Made by a program: the position numbers and the translations under genes
Source of the DNA: Streptosporangiaceae bacterium
GTDB taxonomy: Bacteria > Actinomycetota > Actinomycetes > Streptosporangiales > Streptosporangiaceae
Direction: 5' to 3'
Assembly (NCBI GenBank): GCA_030045215.1
Contig: JASIBJ010000195.1
Span: 1 to 13,359 of the forward strand
Length of the DNA: 13,359 nucleotides
Shown: piece after piece, positions 5,470 to 13,189 of the stretch
Position numbering within the stretch: position 1 is the stretch's first letter
Layout: each line of letters opens with the position of its first letter
The notes under the pieces: generated by a model
What the model was told of the DNA's origin: nothing
Databases searched by the model: none
What the model saw: the letters and a program-made list of their open reading frames with translations, nothing else

Positions 5470-7206
5470 TTGGATTCGGGGGAAACGAAGTCTGGTTCCG
5501 GTGTGACCGTCGGGGAGGCGCCGCCGAGCCGGCTTGAGCCGCGCGCCAGCACCGATGATTCGGGCAGGCCCTGGACGCGACGATGGTGGGCAGTGGCCGC
5601 CTGGATCGCAGCCGGACTGGTGCTGCTTGCATTCTTCATCCGTATCGCCTACAGCACGGTGGCTGACTCAGACGGGGCGGCCAACGCGCTTCAGGCCTGG
5701 GACATGCTCCACGGTCATCTCCTGCTGCACGGCTGGGTTATCGGCGATGCTCCCTACTACACCTATGACCTGCCGGTGTTCGCGCTCACCGAGATCTTCT
5801 TCGGCCTGCACACGACGACAATGCACATTGCCCCTGCGCTTACGTTCCTGATCCTCGCGCTGTGCGTCATGGCCGCGGCCAGGACCAACAGCAGCGGCGG
5901 GGCCAGGGCGGTCAGGTCTGCTACAGCTATTGCGATACTGGCGTGCGGGCTCATCCAGCCTGCGGGCGCCGCGATCCAGTTGCAAAAGCCCGACCACGCC
6001 TCAACTCCTGCCATTCTGCTCGCTTGCTTCCTCCTGATCGACAGGAAGATCGGCCGGAGGTTCGTGGCGCCGTTGATCTTCGTTCTGCTGTGCGCGGGGC
6101 AGTTGGACGACGCAACCGTCCTGTACGTGGCGGTTCCGGCAATCGTCCTGGTGTCCGCCTACCGAGCACTGACTGCGCGGAAACTCGTAGGACCTGACGC
6201 CGTGATCGGGCTGGCGGCCGTTCTTTCCGTACCCGCGGCCGCGCAGGCGCGGACGCTGCTGGTACGCCTTGGCGCCTTTGCCATGATCCCGCCGAAAACT
6301 GGCGTCGCCCCGCTGTGGCAGTGGCCGCAGCACATTCAGGTTACTGTCCACAACATCCGGGTCCTGTTCGGCGCCGAGCTTCCGGCGGCTGGGGCACTCG
6401 GGATCGCGGGCTTCGCGATCGGGGTCGCCGGCCTGCTGGCCGTCGCGTTCGGCCTCGGCCGGGTCGTCTGGAGGTGGCGCACGGCCAGCCGGGCTGAGCA
6501 GCTGATATGTGTCGCGATCATCATCAACCTCGCCGTGTACATTGCATCGCTGCTGCCGTGGCCGACGAGGACCCGCGAGATCACCGCCCTGCTGCCCCTG
6601 GGGGCCGTGCTGGCGGCGCGGGCGCTGGTGCCGCCGACGATCACCGTGGCCAGGCGGTTGTGGCTAGCCTTCGCGGCAGCGGTCGTCGCCGCCCTAGTTC
6701 CGCTGACGGCCGCGGCGGCTGCGCCCCCCTACAGGACGCCCGAGAGCGCTCTCGCGGCATGGCTTGAGGACCACGGGCTGAGGTACGGCGTCGCTTACTA
6801 CTGGGACGCCTCGATTGTGACCGTGGCGTCGGGCGATCGAGTCGAAGTCGTGCCGGTCCATGCCTGGCGCGGCTGGCTCGCTGCCTACAACTGGGAGAGC
6901 CAAATCAGCTGGTACAACGCCAAGCTGCACGACGCCACGTTCGTCGTCGCAGGCGGGGACGAAGCCCCCGTTGCGCCCTCGGTATTCGAGCAATATCTCG
7001 GTCGACCAGGCGCGATCTACAATGTGGGTACGTACCAGGTCATGGTTTATGGCCGGAACGTTCTCGAGCAGATAATCCCTGGGCCGGCCTCAGAACCCGC
7101 TCCGCTGTTCAACGGCGAGCATTCGCTCTGGCCGTACGTGAAGCAGTCGAGCCATCGGCATCACCGGCGCGACCGCGCCTCGCGGCAGGATCTCGGCCCG
7201 GCCTGA
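5470..7206 (+). CDS. Multi-pass membrane protein, GT-C glycosyltransferase-like
   Basis: This encodes about 578 residues. TTG at 5470 is preferred because GAGG lies 6 bases upstream; a GTG at 5440 in the same frame adds 10 residues. After a polar N-terminus of about 40 residues come roughly nine to eleven hydrophobic helices, starting with AAWIAAGLVLLAFFIRIAY. The first loop holds an acidic motif (VADSDGAANALQAWDML) followed by GDAPYYTYDLPVFALTEIFF. This is the arrangement of GT-C fold transferases that use lipid-linked sugars, where the loop acid is catalytic. The last 150 residues are a soluble domain (YGVAYYWDASIVTVASGDRV), as in GT39-like actinobacterial proteins. Sugar and acceptor are unknown. 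The gene sits where the 5' part of the integrase would be expected. Its 3' end overlaps the convergent gene by 46 bases. No frame disruption is seen, so it looks functional. Confidence 0.75.
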   Translation: MDSGETKSGSGVTVGEAPPSRLEPRASTDDSGRPWTRRWWAVAAWIAAGLVLLAFFIRIAYSTVADSDGAANALQAWDMLHGHLLLHGWVIGDAPYYTYDLPVFALTEIFFGLHTTTMHIAPALTFLILALCVMAAARTNSSGGARAVRSATAIAILACGLIQPAGAAIQLQKPDHASTPAILLACFLLIDRKIGRRFVAPLIFVLLCAGQLDDATVLYVAVPAIVLVSAYRALTARKLVGPDAVIGLAAVLSVPAAAQARTLLVRLGAFAMIPPKTGVAPLWQWPQHIQVTVHNIRVLFGAELPAAGALGIAGFAIGVAGLLAVAFGLGRVVWRWRTASRAEQLICVAIIINLAVYIASLLPWPTRTREITALLPLGAVLAARALVPPTITVARRLWLAFAAAVVAALVPLTAAAAAPPYRTPESALAAWLEDHGLRYGVAYYWDASIVTVASGDRVEVVPVHAWRGWLAAYNWESQISWYNAKLHDATFVVAGGDEAPVAPSVFEQYLGRPGAIYNVGTYQVMVYGRNVLEQIIPGPASEPAPLFNGEHSLWPYVKQSSHRHHRRDRASRQDLGPA

Positions 7207-8843
7207 ATGTAGGAAGCCCCGTCAGGAAGTGCAACGGCGTCCAGCCTCAGCTCGCGCAGCACGCGGCCCCAGGCAAAGAACTCTGGGCGGCGCAGGAACG
7301 TGCGGATCAGCCAGACGCGCTCGCATGCGCCGGGCCGAACCTGCGTGAGAGCCTGCGACACGGCCGCCTTGATCGCGGCGGCATCGGGGGCGGTCGCCAC
7401 GATGATGCGAGGCTGGCCAGCGAAGAAGGCCTCATAGCCTTGCAGGAACGCCGAGTCAGGCCGCCGGCTCGGCTGGCCGACGGGCCAGTAGAAAGCAAAG
7501 CCCCAGTTGCTATTCGAGTTCAGGACGATCGGATCGTCCGGCCCGGCATGATGAAGGACGTATTCGGCCTGCGCATTAACGTCTCCGTCGCTCGGAATCA
7601 GATGACTGCGCACGTAGGGCCTTGCGGCATTGCCAAATGCCGCGAGCGCAACGGCCGAAACTACTGCAAGGACGGCGAAACCAGCGACACGCCAGGGCAA
7701 CGCCCGGCTGAGAGCCGCAGCCACGCCCACCACGCCGATCGCCGCCACTACCGCCGTCACCGCGATCAGAAACGTGGACGTCCGCAGGTCGAGGAATGGG
7801 TAGCGCTTGAGCGCGGCCGCCGCGTACAGCTCTGGCCACAGGACAACGACGGCGATCGCAGTTGCGGGCCGGCCTAGGCGGGCGATGGTCGCCACGCCCG
7901 CGAGCACCAGCGGCACCGCCAGCCATGCAGGCCCGAGTGCGAAGTAACCGTGGATGGCTTCCAGCCTGGCCACGACGAACTGGCTTTTCGCGCCGAAGCC
8001 GCTGCCGGCGGGCGGGAAGTATTCGCGCCAGAAGACAACCAGGCCAGGGACGACTGCCCGCGCATCGAAGGTCACGTAGACACCCAGCGCGAGAGCGCCA
8101 GTAACTGCGGCGGCGACCGCGGCTTCGGCCAGCCGGCGCCAGCGCCTTCGCAGCAGCTCGATGACGCCCAGGCCGGCAAACGCGGCTGTGCCGACGAACG
8201 CCGCCGGGTGGCTTACCAGCATGCCTCCCCAGACACTGGCCGACAGCGCTAGCAGCCCCCAGCCAGACCACTGGCGTTCCAGCCTTGCGGTGATCGCCAG
8301 GATCAGCAGAGCCGTGAACGCGTCAGCTGTGTACTGCTTCAGGTCATCACGCACCAGCATGGCGGGCACCAGCAGCGCGGCGCATCCGGCCATCACGCCG
8401 GCTACCACAGCGCTTTCGCGGTGTTTCCAGCTCAGCCGCCGCGCCAGCCAGTAGGCGACCACCACTGCCAGCGCGGCGAATCCAAGCGGTAGCATCCGAC
8501 CGGTCTGGGTGCGTGGCACCGATACCAGCCGAAGCAGCAGTGACCACCCGATCGGTGTGCTCGACGTGACGGAAGGAAGGCTGGACAACGGAAACCTGGT
8601 CGTCACCGCCACCCAGGATTCGTCGTTCCAGTACGGCTGGCGCAGCAGGTAGCCGACGTCGTGTGCGGCAAACACGAGTGAGGCCAGCGCCAGCGCGAGC
8701 ACATGTTCTGGCGGCAGTCCGCCCGGCACCCGTCGCAGGCGCCCGACTACGCCACCGCCGGCCTTGGGGCCATCGCCGTCCGCGATCGGCACCGGCGGCG
8801 TTACGGCCCCCTCGTCCGGCGTATCGACAGATGTACTGCCCAA
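7161..8843 (-). CDS. GT39/ArnT-like glycosyltransferase, multi-pass membrane protein
   Basis: This encodes 560 residues from a TTG at 8843 with GAGG 6 bases upstream on the - strand. A polar N-terminus of about 45 residues leads into the first helix (LALALASLVFAAHDVGYLL). Next comes the loop motif RQPYWNDESWVAVTT, with the Asp-Glu pair typical of dolichyl-phosphate-mannose and ArnT type GT-C enzymes, and then TPIGWSLLLRLV. About ten more hydrophobic helices follow, then a C-terminal soluble part containing DPIVLNSNSNWGFAFYWP. The likely role is transfer of a sugar from a polyprenyl-phosphate donor outside the membrane. The acceptor is unknown. It converges on the preceding membrane protein gene and overlaps it by 46 bases. 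Both genes share the unusual TTG plus GAGG start arrangement, which suggests they arrived together. Confidence 0.82.
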   Translation of the reverse strand: MGSTSVDTPDEGAVTPPVPIADGDGPKAGGGVVGRLRRVPGGLPPEHVLALALASLVFAAHDVGYLLRQPYWNDESWVAVTTRFPLSSLPSVTSSTPIGWSLLLRLVSVPRTQTGRMLPLGFAALAVVVAYWLARRLSWKHRESAVVAGVMAGCAALLVPAMLVRDDLKQYTADAFTALLILAITARLERQWSGWGLLALSASVWGGMLVSHPAAFVGTAAFAGLGVIELLRRRWRRLAEAAVAAAVTGALALGVYVTFDARAVVPGLVVFWREYFPPAGSGFGAKSQFVVARLEAIHGYFALGPAWLAVPLVLAGVATIARLGRPATAIAVVVLWPELYAAAALKRYPFLDLRTSTFLIAVTAVVAAIGVVGVAAALSRALPWRVAGFAVLAVVSAVALAAFGNAARPYVRSHLIPSDGDVNAQAEYVLHHAGPDDPIVLNSNSNWGFAFYWPVGQPSRRPDSAFLQGYEAFFAGQPRIIVATAPDAAAIKAAVSQALTQVRPGACERVWLIRTFLRRPEFFAWGRVLRELRLDAVALPDGASYIQAGPRSCREARSRR

Positions 8844-9076
8844 TCTGTGCCTCGTCCCCGTGGTTGCCGATCGCTGCTAGAAGCTGGCCGGTAGCTTCCA
8901 CGGACTAAGTGCCGGCAAACCAGCTTATGTTCGGCGCGACACGTGGGCGGGCGTCGCTGAAGTTGTCAGGCAAGAAGTTTTACCAGCCGATGAGTTGCTC
9001 GTTCGGATATGGCAGCCGTCACTCGCCACTCAGCGCGACCAACGCGCGTCAGGCGCCGGCTCCTGGCCACAGCGGC
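8844..9076. other. Spacer between the glycosyltransferase gene and the Rep pseudogene
   Basis: No gene is supported here. A + strand reading frame through 8915-9190 gives a protein-like piece (VRQEVLPADELLVRIWQP), but it overlaps the end of Rep on the other strand and has no convincing start. It may be debris from the event that replaced xis and the start of int. The 5' leader of the glycosyltransferase gene lies in the first part. Confidence 0.4.
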
Positions 9077-10199
9077 TCAGTGATCTCGAACCCGATCGGG
9101 GGCGGCTAGGCGTCCGCGCTCGGCCGCGACCAGAACGGCGTGGTCGAGCATGGCCAGCCGGATCTGGCGCCAGACCGGTAGCGGGATGACGGCCAGAAGT
9201 TTGCCGTTGACCTCAGCGGCCGCTAGTTCTTCGTCGATGACTTCCCCCTCTGGGGCTTGGCCTGTCATGAGAGACCTCAGGGCGCGACCATCGCACTGCG
9301 GATAGACCGCTTGCGACGCGGGTGTACTCGCGCCACAGGTTGCGGTCGCGGGTGTCGCCGGTCTGGTAGTAGTCGGCGAGGATCTGGAACGGGGTGCGGC
9401 AGCCGGTCCGGCTGGTCTTGAGGTCGCCTCGGGCCATCTCCTCGGCCGGGGTCCAGTCGCCGTTCTTGGCGATGTAACCGCCGGCGGCGGTTGCGGAGAC
9501 GTTGGGGTCGATGCGGACTGCGTGCAGCTGGTCGGGCTGGCGCAGGCCGTGGTCACGGCAACTGGCGGCGAGCCGCGAGTGGATGTGGGCGTGCAAAGCG
9601 GTGATGGCGGCAGCGTCGAAATCCTGGTCGTGGACGAGCAGGACGTGGTAGTGGGGATGCCAGCCGTTCTCGTCGCCCCAAGTGAACTCCAGGGCGATGA
9701 TGTGCCCGGCTATCCCGAGCTTGTGCTTGAGCCGCTGCCAGGCCGCACCGGCCGTGACGTGCTTCCAAGCGTCGCGCTCGGCGTCGAGTAGCTGCGCTAG
9801 CCGGTGGTCCAGGTCGTGGGGGACGGTGATTGTGATCAGGCTGGCGGCGTGCCCGTGTGACTCCCATGTGGTGAGTGCGTCGCGGAGTTCGGCGGCGCGG
9901 CGGTGGTGGATCTTGGCGGAGCAGACGGGACACAGCCACACGTTGCCGCAGGTCTCCAGGCCGCAGTAGTAGCCAGTTCCGTCCTTGATCCGGATCTCGA
10001 CCCGGTCACCGACGGGAACCGCGCCGCAGTTGCGCTGACGCAGCGGTGTGTCCGGGTCGGCAGCCGCAAGTGCGCGCAGGTTCATCCGCGCGCCGCGGCG
10101 CCAGCCGGCCGGATCGTCGCAGGTCACCAGGGGGGTGGTTCGAAACTTTGCGTCTATACCGAGACAGTGCGTTCGCGGGAGCGGCAGGAGCTGCAGCAA
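9077..10199 (-). pseudogene. Rolling-circle replication initiator (Rep, HUH type) of an integrative element, frameshifted
   Basis: The upstream frame runs from 10199 (TTG; a GTG at 10127 is an alternative) to about 9290. It carries the actinobacterial Rep features in order: NCGAVPVGDRVEIRIKDGTG, a CGLETCGNVWLCPVC zinc-finger-like cluster, the metal-binding HUH-like motif WHPHYHVLL (codons 9645-9659), and the YxxK nickase motif GGYIAK (Y to K codons 9465-9476). Near 9288-9293 the frame shifts by one base (+1 or -2). The expected C-terminus continues in another frame as SLMTGQAPEGEVIDEE and AVIPLPVWRQIRLAMLD, to the stop at 9077. Without a shift the first frame stops at 9213 in nonsense. Both catalytic motifs precede the break. 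A sequencing error could mimic this lesion, but decay fits the broken integrase. The role would be replication of the excised circular element. Confidence 0.88.
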
Positions 10200-10431
10200 G
10201 GGAAGGGAATGAAGATGGGCGGCCTACTGCGCTTCGCGCCCGGCCGCCTCGGGGCGCGCACACTTCGCGCGCCCTGGCTTTGCGGGTTCCGGTGGTGGGT
10301 CGTGTGGTGGTTGTCATGCGTGCCTCGCCGACCAGCTGGACCGAGGACCGCGCAAGTGGGCGGTCCCCGCTGGCGCGGCGCCTTCGGCGTCCTTGACCGC
10401 GAGCCTCCGGCACGGCATCGGCAGAACGGAG

Positions 10432-10453
10432 GGGGCAGGCAGGAGCCTGCCTC
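10432..10453. repeat. Strong hairpin upstream of rep
   Basis: GGGGCAGGC (10432-10440) pairs with GCCTGCCTC (10445-10453) over 9 bp with one G-T wobble, around an AGGA loop. It has no T-run, so it is not an ordinary terminator. Its place between an AT-rich patch and rep suits a replication origin or a leader structure. Confidence 0.6.
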
Positions 10454-10472
10454 AGGGTGCGCCGCGCAGCCC

Positions 10473-10479
10473 TTTATAA
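10473..10479 (-). promoter_or_regulatory. Candidate -10 region for rep transcription
   Basis: Read on the - strand this is TTATAAA, one of the few AT-rich heptamers in the element's right end, about 275 bases before the rep start. No convincing -35 was found, so support is weak. Confidence 0.3.
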
Positions 10480-10615
10480 GCGGGCGTCAGTTCCGTATCC
10501 GTTCCGCTGGTAGCTCGGCCAGGGCGAGATTTGCTGCGAATCGGTAACCTCCGCATCCGCAGGTCGGAGGCATACTGGTGGGCCACGACAAGCGGCAAAA
10601 CGGACACAGTTAGTG

Positions 10616-10645
10616 CCCGGCCTACAGGCCGACTCGCCCGCCGCC
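10616..10645 (+). repeat. attR: displaced original 3' end of rnpB
   Basis: These thirty bases are identical to 4879-4908. Nothing resembling the body of RNase P RNA precedes this copy, so it is an orphan 3' end. Sequence to its right should be the original chromosomal DNA downstream of rnpB. Confidence 0.93.
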
Positions 10646-10696
10646 CGCCCTGCTGACGTCCGGCTCCGCACGTCGGGCCCTGGTCCCGGGCACACC

Positions 10697-11083
10697 TCAG
10701 GGGCGGCGGCCCGCAAGGACGCAGAACTCGTTCCCTTCCGGGTCGGCAAGCACGACCCAGCTCACGTCGCCCTGGCCGACGTCGGCGTATCGAGCACCTA
10801 GGCCGAGCAGGCGACGAACCTCTTCGCCCTGCTCCCGGTCGGTCGGGTTGACGTCGAGGTGAAGCCTGTTCTTGACGGTCTTGCCCTCGGGCACGCGCGC
10901 GAATGTCAACGTCGGCGGCACCGGGCCAGGGCGATTCTTGCCTTCAGGCACCATGGGCGAGCCAATCGTGACAATTCCGTCGCCTTCGCCTTGCACCTCG
11001 TAGCCAAGGACCGAGCACCAGAACCGGGCGAGACCGCTGGGATCGGCACAGTCGATGCCAACCTCGGTGAGCTTACTGGTCAT
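10697..11083 (-). CDS. VOC family (glyoxalase/bleomycin-resistance fold) protein
   Basis: This encodes 128 residues. The ATG at 11083 follows GGAGG by 8 bases on the - strand, which decides against the GTG at 11101. It opens MTSKLTEVGIDCADPSGLARFWCSVLGYE, the usual beginning of a single VOC module of the Glyoxalase_6 type. RLHLDVNPTDRE and VVLADPEGNEFCVL supply the metal-site region with His (LHLDV) and Glu (EGNEF). Such proteins are metal-dependent isomerases, dioxygenases or binding proteins, and the substrate cannot be told from sequence. It is the first gene outside the element and points toward attR and rnpB. Confidence 0.87.
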   Translation of the reverse strand: MTSKLTEVGIDCADPSGLARFWCSVLGYEVQGEGDGIVTIGSPMVPEGKNRPGPVPPTLTFARVPEGKTVKNRLHLDVNPTDREQGEEVRRLLGLGARYADVGQGDVSWVVLADPEGNEFCVLAGRRP

Positions 11084-11203
11084 GTCAGGACCTCCAGTCA
11101 CGTGGCCGGACCGCCGAGGCCTGAGACAGCCTAGGGGTCTGTGACCGTGTCGGCGACGCCGCGGGCGCTGGGCAGTACGGGCGAAACGTGGTACCCCTGA
11201 CGC

Positions 11204-11476
11204 ATGGACACTAGCCTGGCTGCTCAGCGAGTGCGGGAAACGCTGCGCAGCGCCGGCTGTCGAGAGTGGACCGAGGGTCGGCGGGGCTGGTTAGCCGAGG
11301 GCGATCCGCAGGGTGGGTGGGTCGTGGTCACCTGCACGATCCGGGGTAAGAAAGGCGGCCGCCAACTGCAGCACTACCAGGACGTTCTGTCGGCTGCCGG
11401 TTTCACGGTGCGTCAAAGTCCGCGCGTATCGGGCGTGCTGCGCGTCACGCCTCCTGCGGAGTCAGCCGACCTCTGA
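11204..11476 (+). CDS. Small hypothetical protein
   Basis: This encodes 90 residues from an ATG at 11204 without a clear ribosome binding site, so it may be leaderless or weakly translated. The sequence has an amphipathic N-terminal helix (AAQRVRETLRSAGC), a Trp-rich middle (REWTEGRRGWLAEGDPQGGW), a strand VVVTCTIRG, and a second helix-strand unit (LQHYQDVLSAAGFTV). It lacks a signal peptide or membrane segment. This looks like a small alpha/beta fold of the kind common as an uncharacterised actinobacterial protein. I do not recognise the family. It is divergent from the VOC gene, with about 120 bases between that could hold promoters for both. Confidence 0.6.
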   Translation: MDTSLAAQRVRETLRSAGCREWTEGRRGWLAEGDPQGGWVVVTCTIRGKKGGRQLQHYQDVLSAAGFTVRQSPRVSGVLRVTPPAESADL

Positions 11477-11498
11477 CCGTGTCATGACCTGCTGGGTA

Positions 11499-11510
11499 GT
11501 GAGCGCTCAC
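11499..11510. repeat. Perfect 12-bp palindrome between convergent genes
   Basis: GTGAGCGCTCAC is self-complementary and lies in the 44-base gap between two convergent stop codons. It may contribute to a bidirectional terminator or be a protein site. There is no T-run. Confidence 0.4.
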
Positions 11511-11520
11511 CGCTGACGAG

Positions 11521-12999
11521 CTAGGCCCGGGCGTCCGGCGGTGGTTGTCCTGGTCCGTTGGCACGTGGCGGCTTCCCGGAGGTCCCGTCGTCGGGGGGCG
11601 GCTGCCCGGCGTCGGAGGGCGCGGGCTCTGGAGCGGCCTGCCCGGCCTTGTACCCCTCGACGGACTTGTTCACATACGCGAGGAGATCGGGCTGGAGCCG
11701 ATAGAGGCCCTTGCGGTCGTACCAGATCACGACGCTGGAGCCCAGGGCGAGCCAGAAGAGGAGGCCAAGCGCCGCCTCGAGAGTTCCCCGGGCGAGGCCG
11801 GCGTCAGCTTGGGCGCCGAAATACAAGATCGACCGCGTCCCGGCCAGAACCTGGCGTAGCGGCTCGAAGTAGCTCAGCAGGCGAAGGAATCCGGGCAGTG
11901 CCTCCACCGGCACGGTCCCTCCGGCTGAGGCCAGGCCGGCGTAGACGAACAGCAACAGGCCGATCAGCTGTCCGTAGGTGCCCGCCGCGGCGAACAGCGT
12001 GATCGTCCCGATGCCCACGCTGGCCGCGCACAGCCACGTGTAGAGCCACAGCAGAGCCGGAAAGGGCGCGTCCATGCCGAGGGCGCCAGCCGCGACCGCG
12101 ATCATCACCGCGGTGAGCACGGCGGTGAGCACGACGACGATGGCCCACTTGACTTGCAGGGTCTGCCACCGGTTGATGGGTACCGGCCGGCGCTGGCGCC
12201 AGCGAGGCCCTACTTCGTTAGTGGCGTAGCCGAGCGCAGAGTCCACGACGGAGTTCACGATCGTCGCACCAAAGAATCCGCACATGAGTGTCAGCAGCGC
12301 CACGTAGAAGGCACTGAGCCCCAGGGCGCTGCTTGCCGGCAAGGGACGGTACTGAGTGATCACCACCGTGACCGGGTTGGCCAGGAGCACCTTGGTGGCG
12401 CCCGTGAGCGAGCTGGGCGGGACGAGGGCGGCCAGGTGGGCGCCGATCCGGCGCGAAGCCACCGCCAGCGCGGGCTGCAGGATCCCCGTGGCCAGGCTGG
12501 TGCCGACCGTGCCGGCCCGCTCATTGATCAGGATCTCGACCCGCGGCGCAGCAGGGGCAGAGGCGGCGGGCCCGCCCAGTCCGGCCACGTAAAGCAAGCT
12601 GGCGGTGAAGTTCGCGGGAATCACCAGCGTCGCGTAGAGGGCGTCGCGGCCCATGGCCTGCTCCGCCTGGGGCAGCGTCGTCACCTCAAGGTGCAGCCGG
12701 TCCGAGACCGCCGGAGTGGACAGCAGCCCGGCTTGTATCTGCTGCCCGGCGTCGAGGTGGCGGGTACCGACCGTGACGCCCCGATCCTGGTTGACGATGG
12801 CGACCGGCAGCCCGTGAAGATGCGCCAGCGGGTTGACCACAGCGCCGATGTACAGCGCGGTCATGACCGCCAGGACGACGGACCCCAGCACCAGCGGGGC
12901 GATCCATATCGGCCGGACCCGCAATATCTGGCCCGCCCGGACCGGCATGCGCGGATCCGGCGTCCCGTGGCGGCCGGTGGACGAGGAGTCAGCGCTCAC
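11521..12999 (-). CDS. DUF3533 / ABC-2-like membrane protein (YhgE/Pip-related topology)
   Basis: This encodes about 492 residues if started at GTG 12999, or 513 from GTG 13062. The shorter form is chosen because GGAGGG lies just upstream and the protein then starts with a polar tail before the first helix. One helix near the N-terminus (PIWIAPLVLGSVVLAVMTALY) is followed by a large extracytoplasmic region of about 190 residues (LPVAIVNQDRGVTVG, PRVEILINERAGTV). Five more helices follow (for example FYVALLTLMCGFFGATIV and WAIVVVLTAVLTAVMIAV). The C-terminal tail is Pro/Gly/Ala-rich. This one-plus-five layout is that of DUF3533 and YhgE/Pip proteins, relatives of ABC-2 permeases. No ATPase gene is adjacent, so transport is not shown. 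Confidence 0.82.
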   Translation of the reverse strand: MSADSSSTGRHGTPDPRMPVRAGQILRVRPIWIAPLVLGSVVLAVMTALYIGAVVNPLAHLHGLPVAIVNQDRGVTVGTRHLDAGQQIQAGLLSTPAVSDRLHLEVTTLPQAEQAMGRDALYATLVIPANFTASLLYVAGLGGPAASAPAAPRVEILINERAGTVGTSLATGILQPALAVASRRIGAHLAALVPPSSLTGATKVLLANPVTVVITQYRPLPASSALGLSAFYVALLTLMCGFFGATIVNSVVDSALGYATNEVGPRWRQRRPVPINRWQTLQVKWAIVVVLTAVLTAVMIAVAAGALGMDAPFPALLWLYTWLCAASVGIGTITLFAAAGTYGQLIGLLLFVYAGLASAGGTVPVEALPGFLRLLSYFEPLRQVLAGTRSILYFGAQADAGLARGTLEAALGLLFWLALGSSVVIWYDRKGLYRLQPDLLAYVNKSVEGYKAGQAAPEPAPSDAGQPPPDDGTSGKPPRANGPGQPPPDARA

Positions 13000-13189
13000 C
13001 GCGGCCACCGTCCCTCCAGCGTGCAGACGGCCACATGGACAAGATCTTCCCCTTCTCGGCACTACCCAGCCGCGCGACTCTCCGCCACGCAGGTGCGGCC
13101 AGGCCCGGAGTTCGCGGTATGGCGGATTCGGGGCATCCTACGGGTAATCATGAAGCGCGGCCGGCCGCATCTGTGCTATCACGTCACCT

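Larger units (their letters stand above)
10200..10615. other. Gene-poor region between Rep and attR; candidate control/origin region
   Basis: These 416 bases lie upstream of rep and inside the right repeat. They hold an AT-rich TTTATAA patch near 10473, a strong hairpin at 10432-10453, and a second hairpin with arms CCTCCG and CGGAGG near 10551-10580. A short - strand frame begins ATG at 10317 behind GAGG (MTTTTRPTTGTRKARARE) and would overlap the start of rep. It could be a small lost gene or the original Rep start, but I cannot support either. In intact relatives this place holds transfer and regulatory genes, which are missing here. Confidence 0.5.
4879..10645. mobile_element. Decayed integrative element (AICE-like) inserted in the 3' end of rnpB
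   Basis: The element is bounded by perfect 30-bp direct repeats (4879-4908 and 10616-10645); one repeat plus the insert is 5737 bp. It contains, from rnpB outward, a C-terminal remnant of a tyrosine integrase facing the att site, two convergent membrane-protein genes, a frameshifted rolling-circle Rep gene, and a gene-poor stretch before the right repeat. Rep and int on the same strand with int next to att match the rep-xis-int order of actinomycete integrative elements such as pSAM2. The xis gene, most of int, and any transfer gene (FtsK-like tra) are absent, so the element should be immobile by itself. That it entered by site-specific recombination is inferred from the repeat plus the integrase position. 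Confidence 0.85.

Noticed and set aside
8915..9190. + strand protein-like fragment including VRQEVLPADELLVRIWQP
   Set aside because: No start or recognised family, and it overlaps the Rep C-terminus on the other strand; too little to call a gene.
10006..10317. Small - strand gene starting MTTTTRPTTGTRKARARE behind GAGG
   Set aside because: It overlaps the supported Rep frame by nearly 200 bases and turns into unsupported Arg/Ala-rich sequence; it may be debris of an older start.
10505..10590. tRNA-like stretch (GGTAGCTCGGCCAGG followed by a GATT-loop-AATC stem and CCTCCG/CGGAGG arms)
   Set aside because: No acceptor stem or T-loop GTTCGA is present and the stems do not fit cloverleaf spacing; kept only as hairpins.
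11502..13002. The 12-mer AGCGCTCACCGC occurs on both sides of the DUF3533 gene (11502-11513 and 12991-13002)
   Set aside because: One copy is part of the start codon region, it is short and GC-rich, and no other sign of a mobile unit is present; probably chance.
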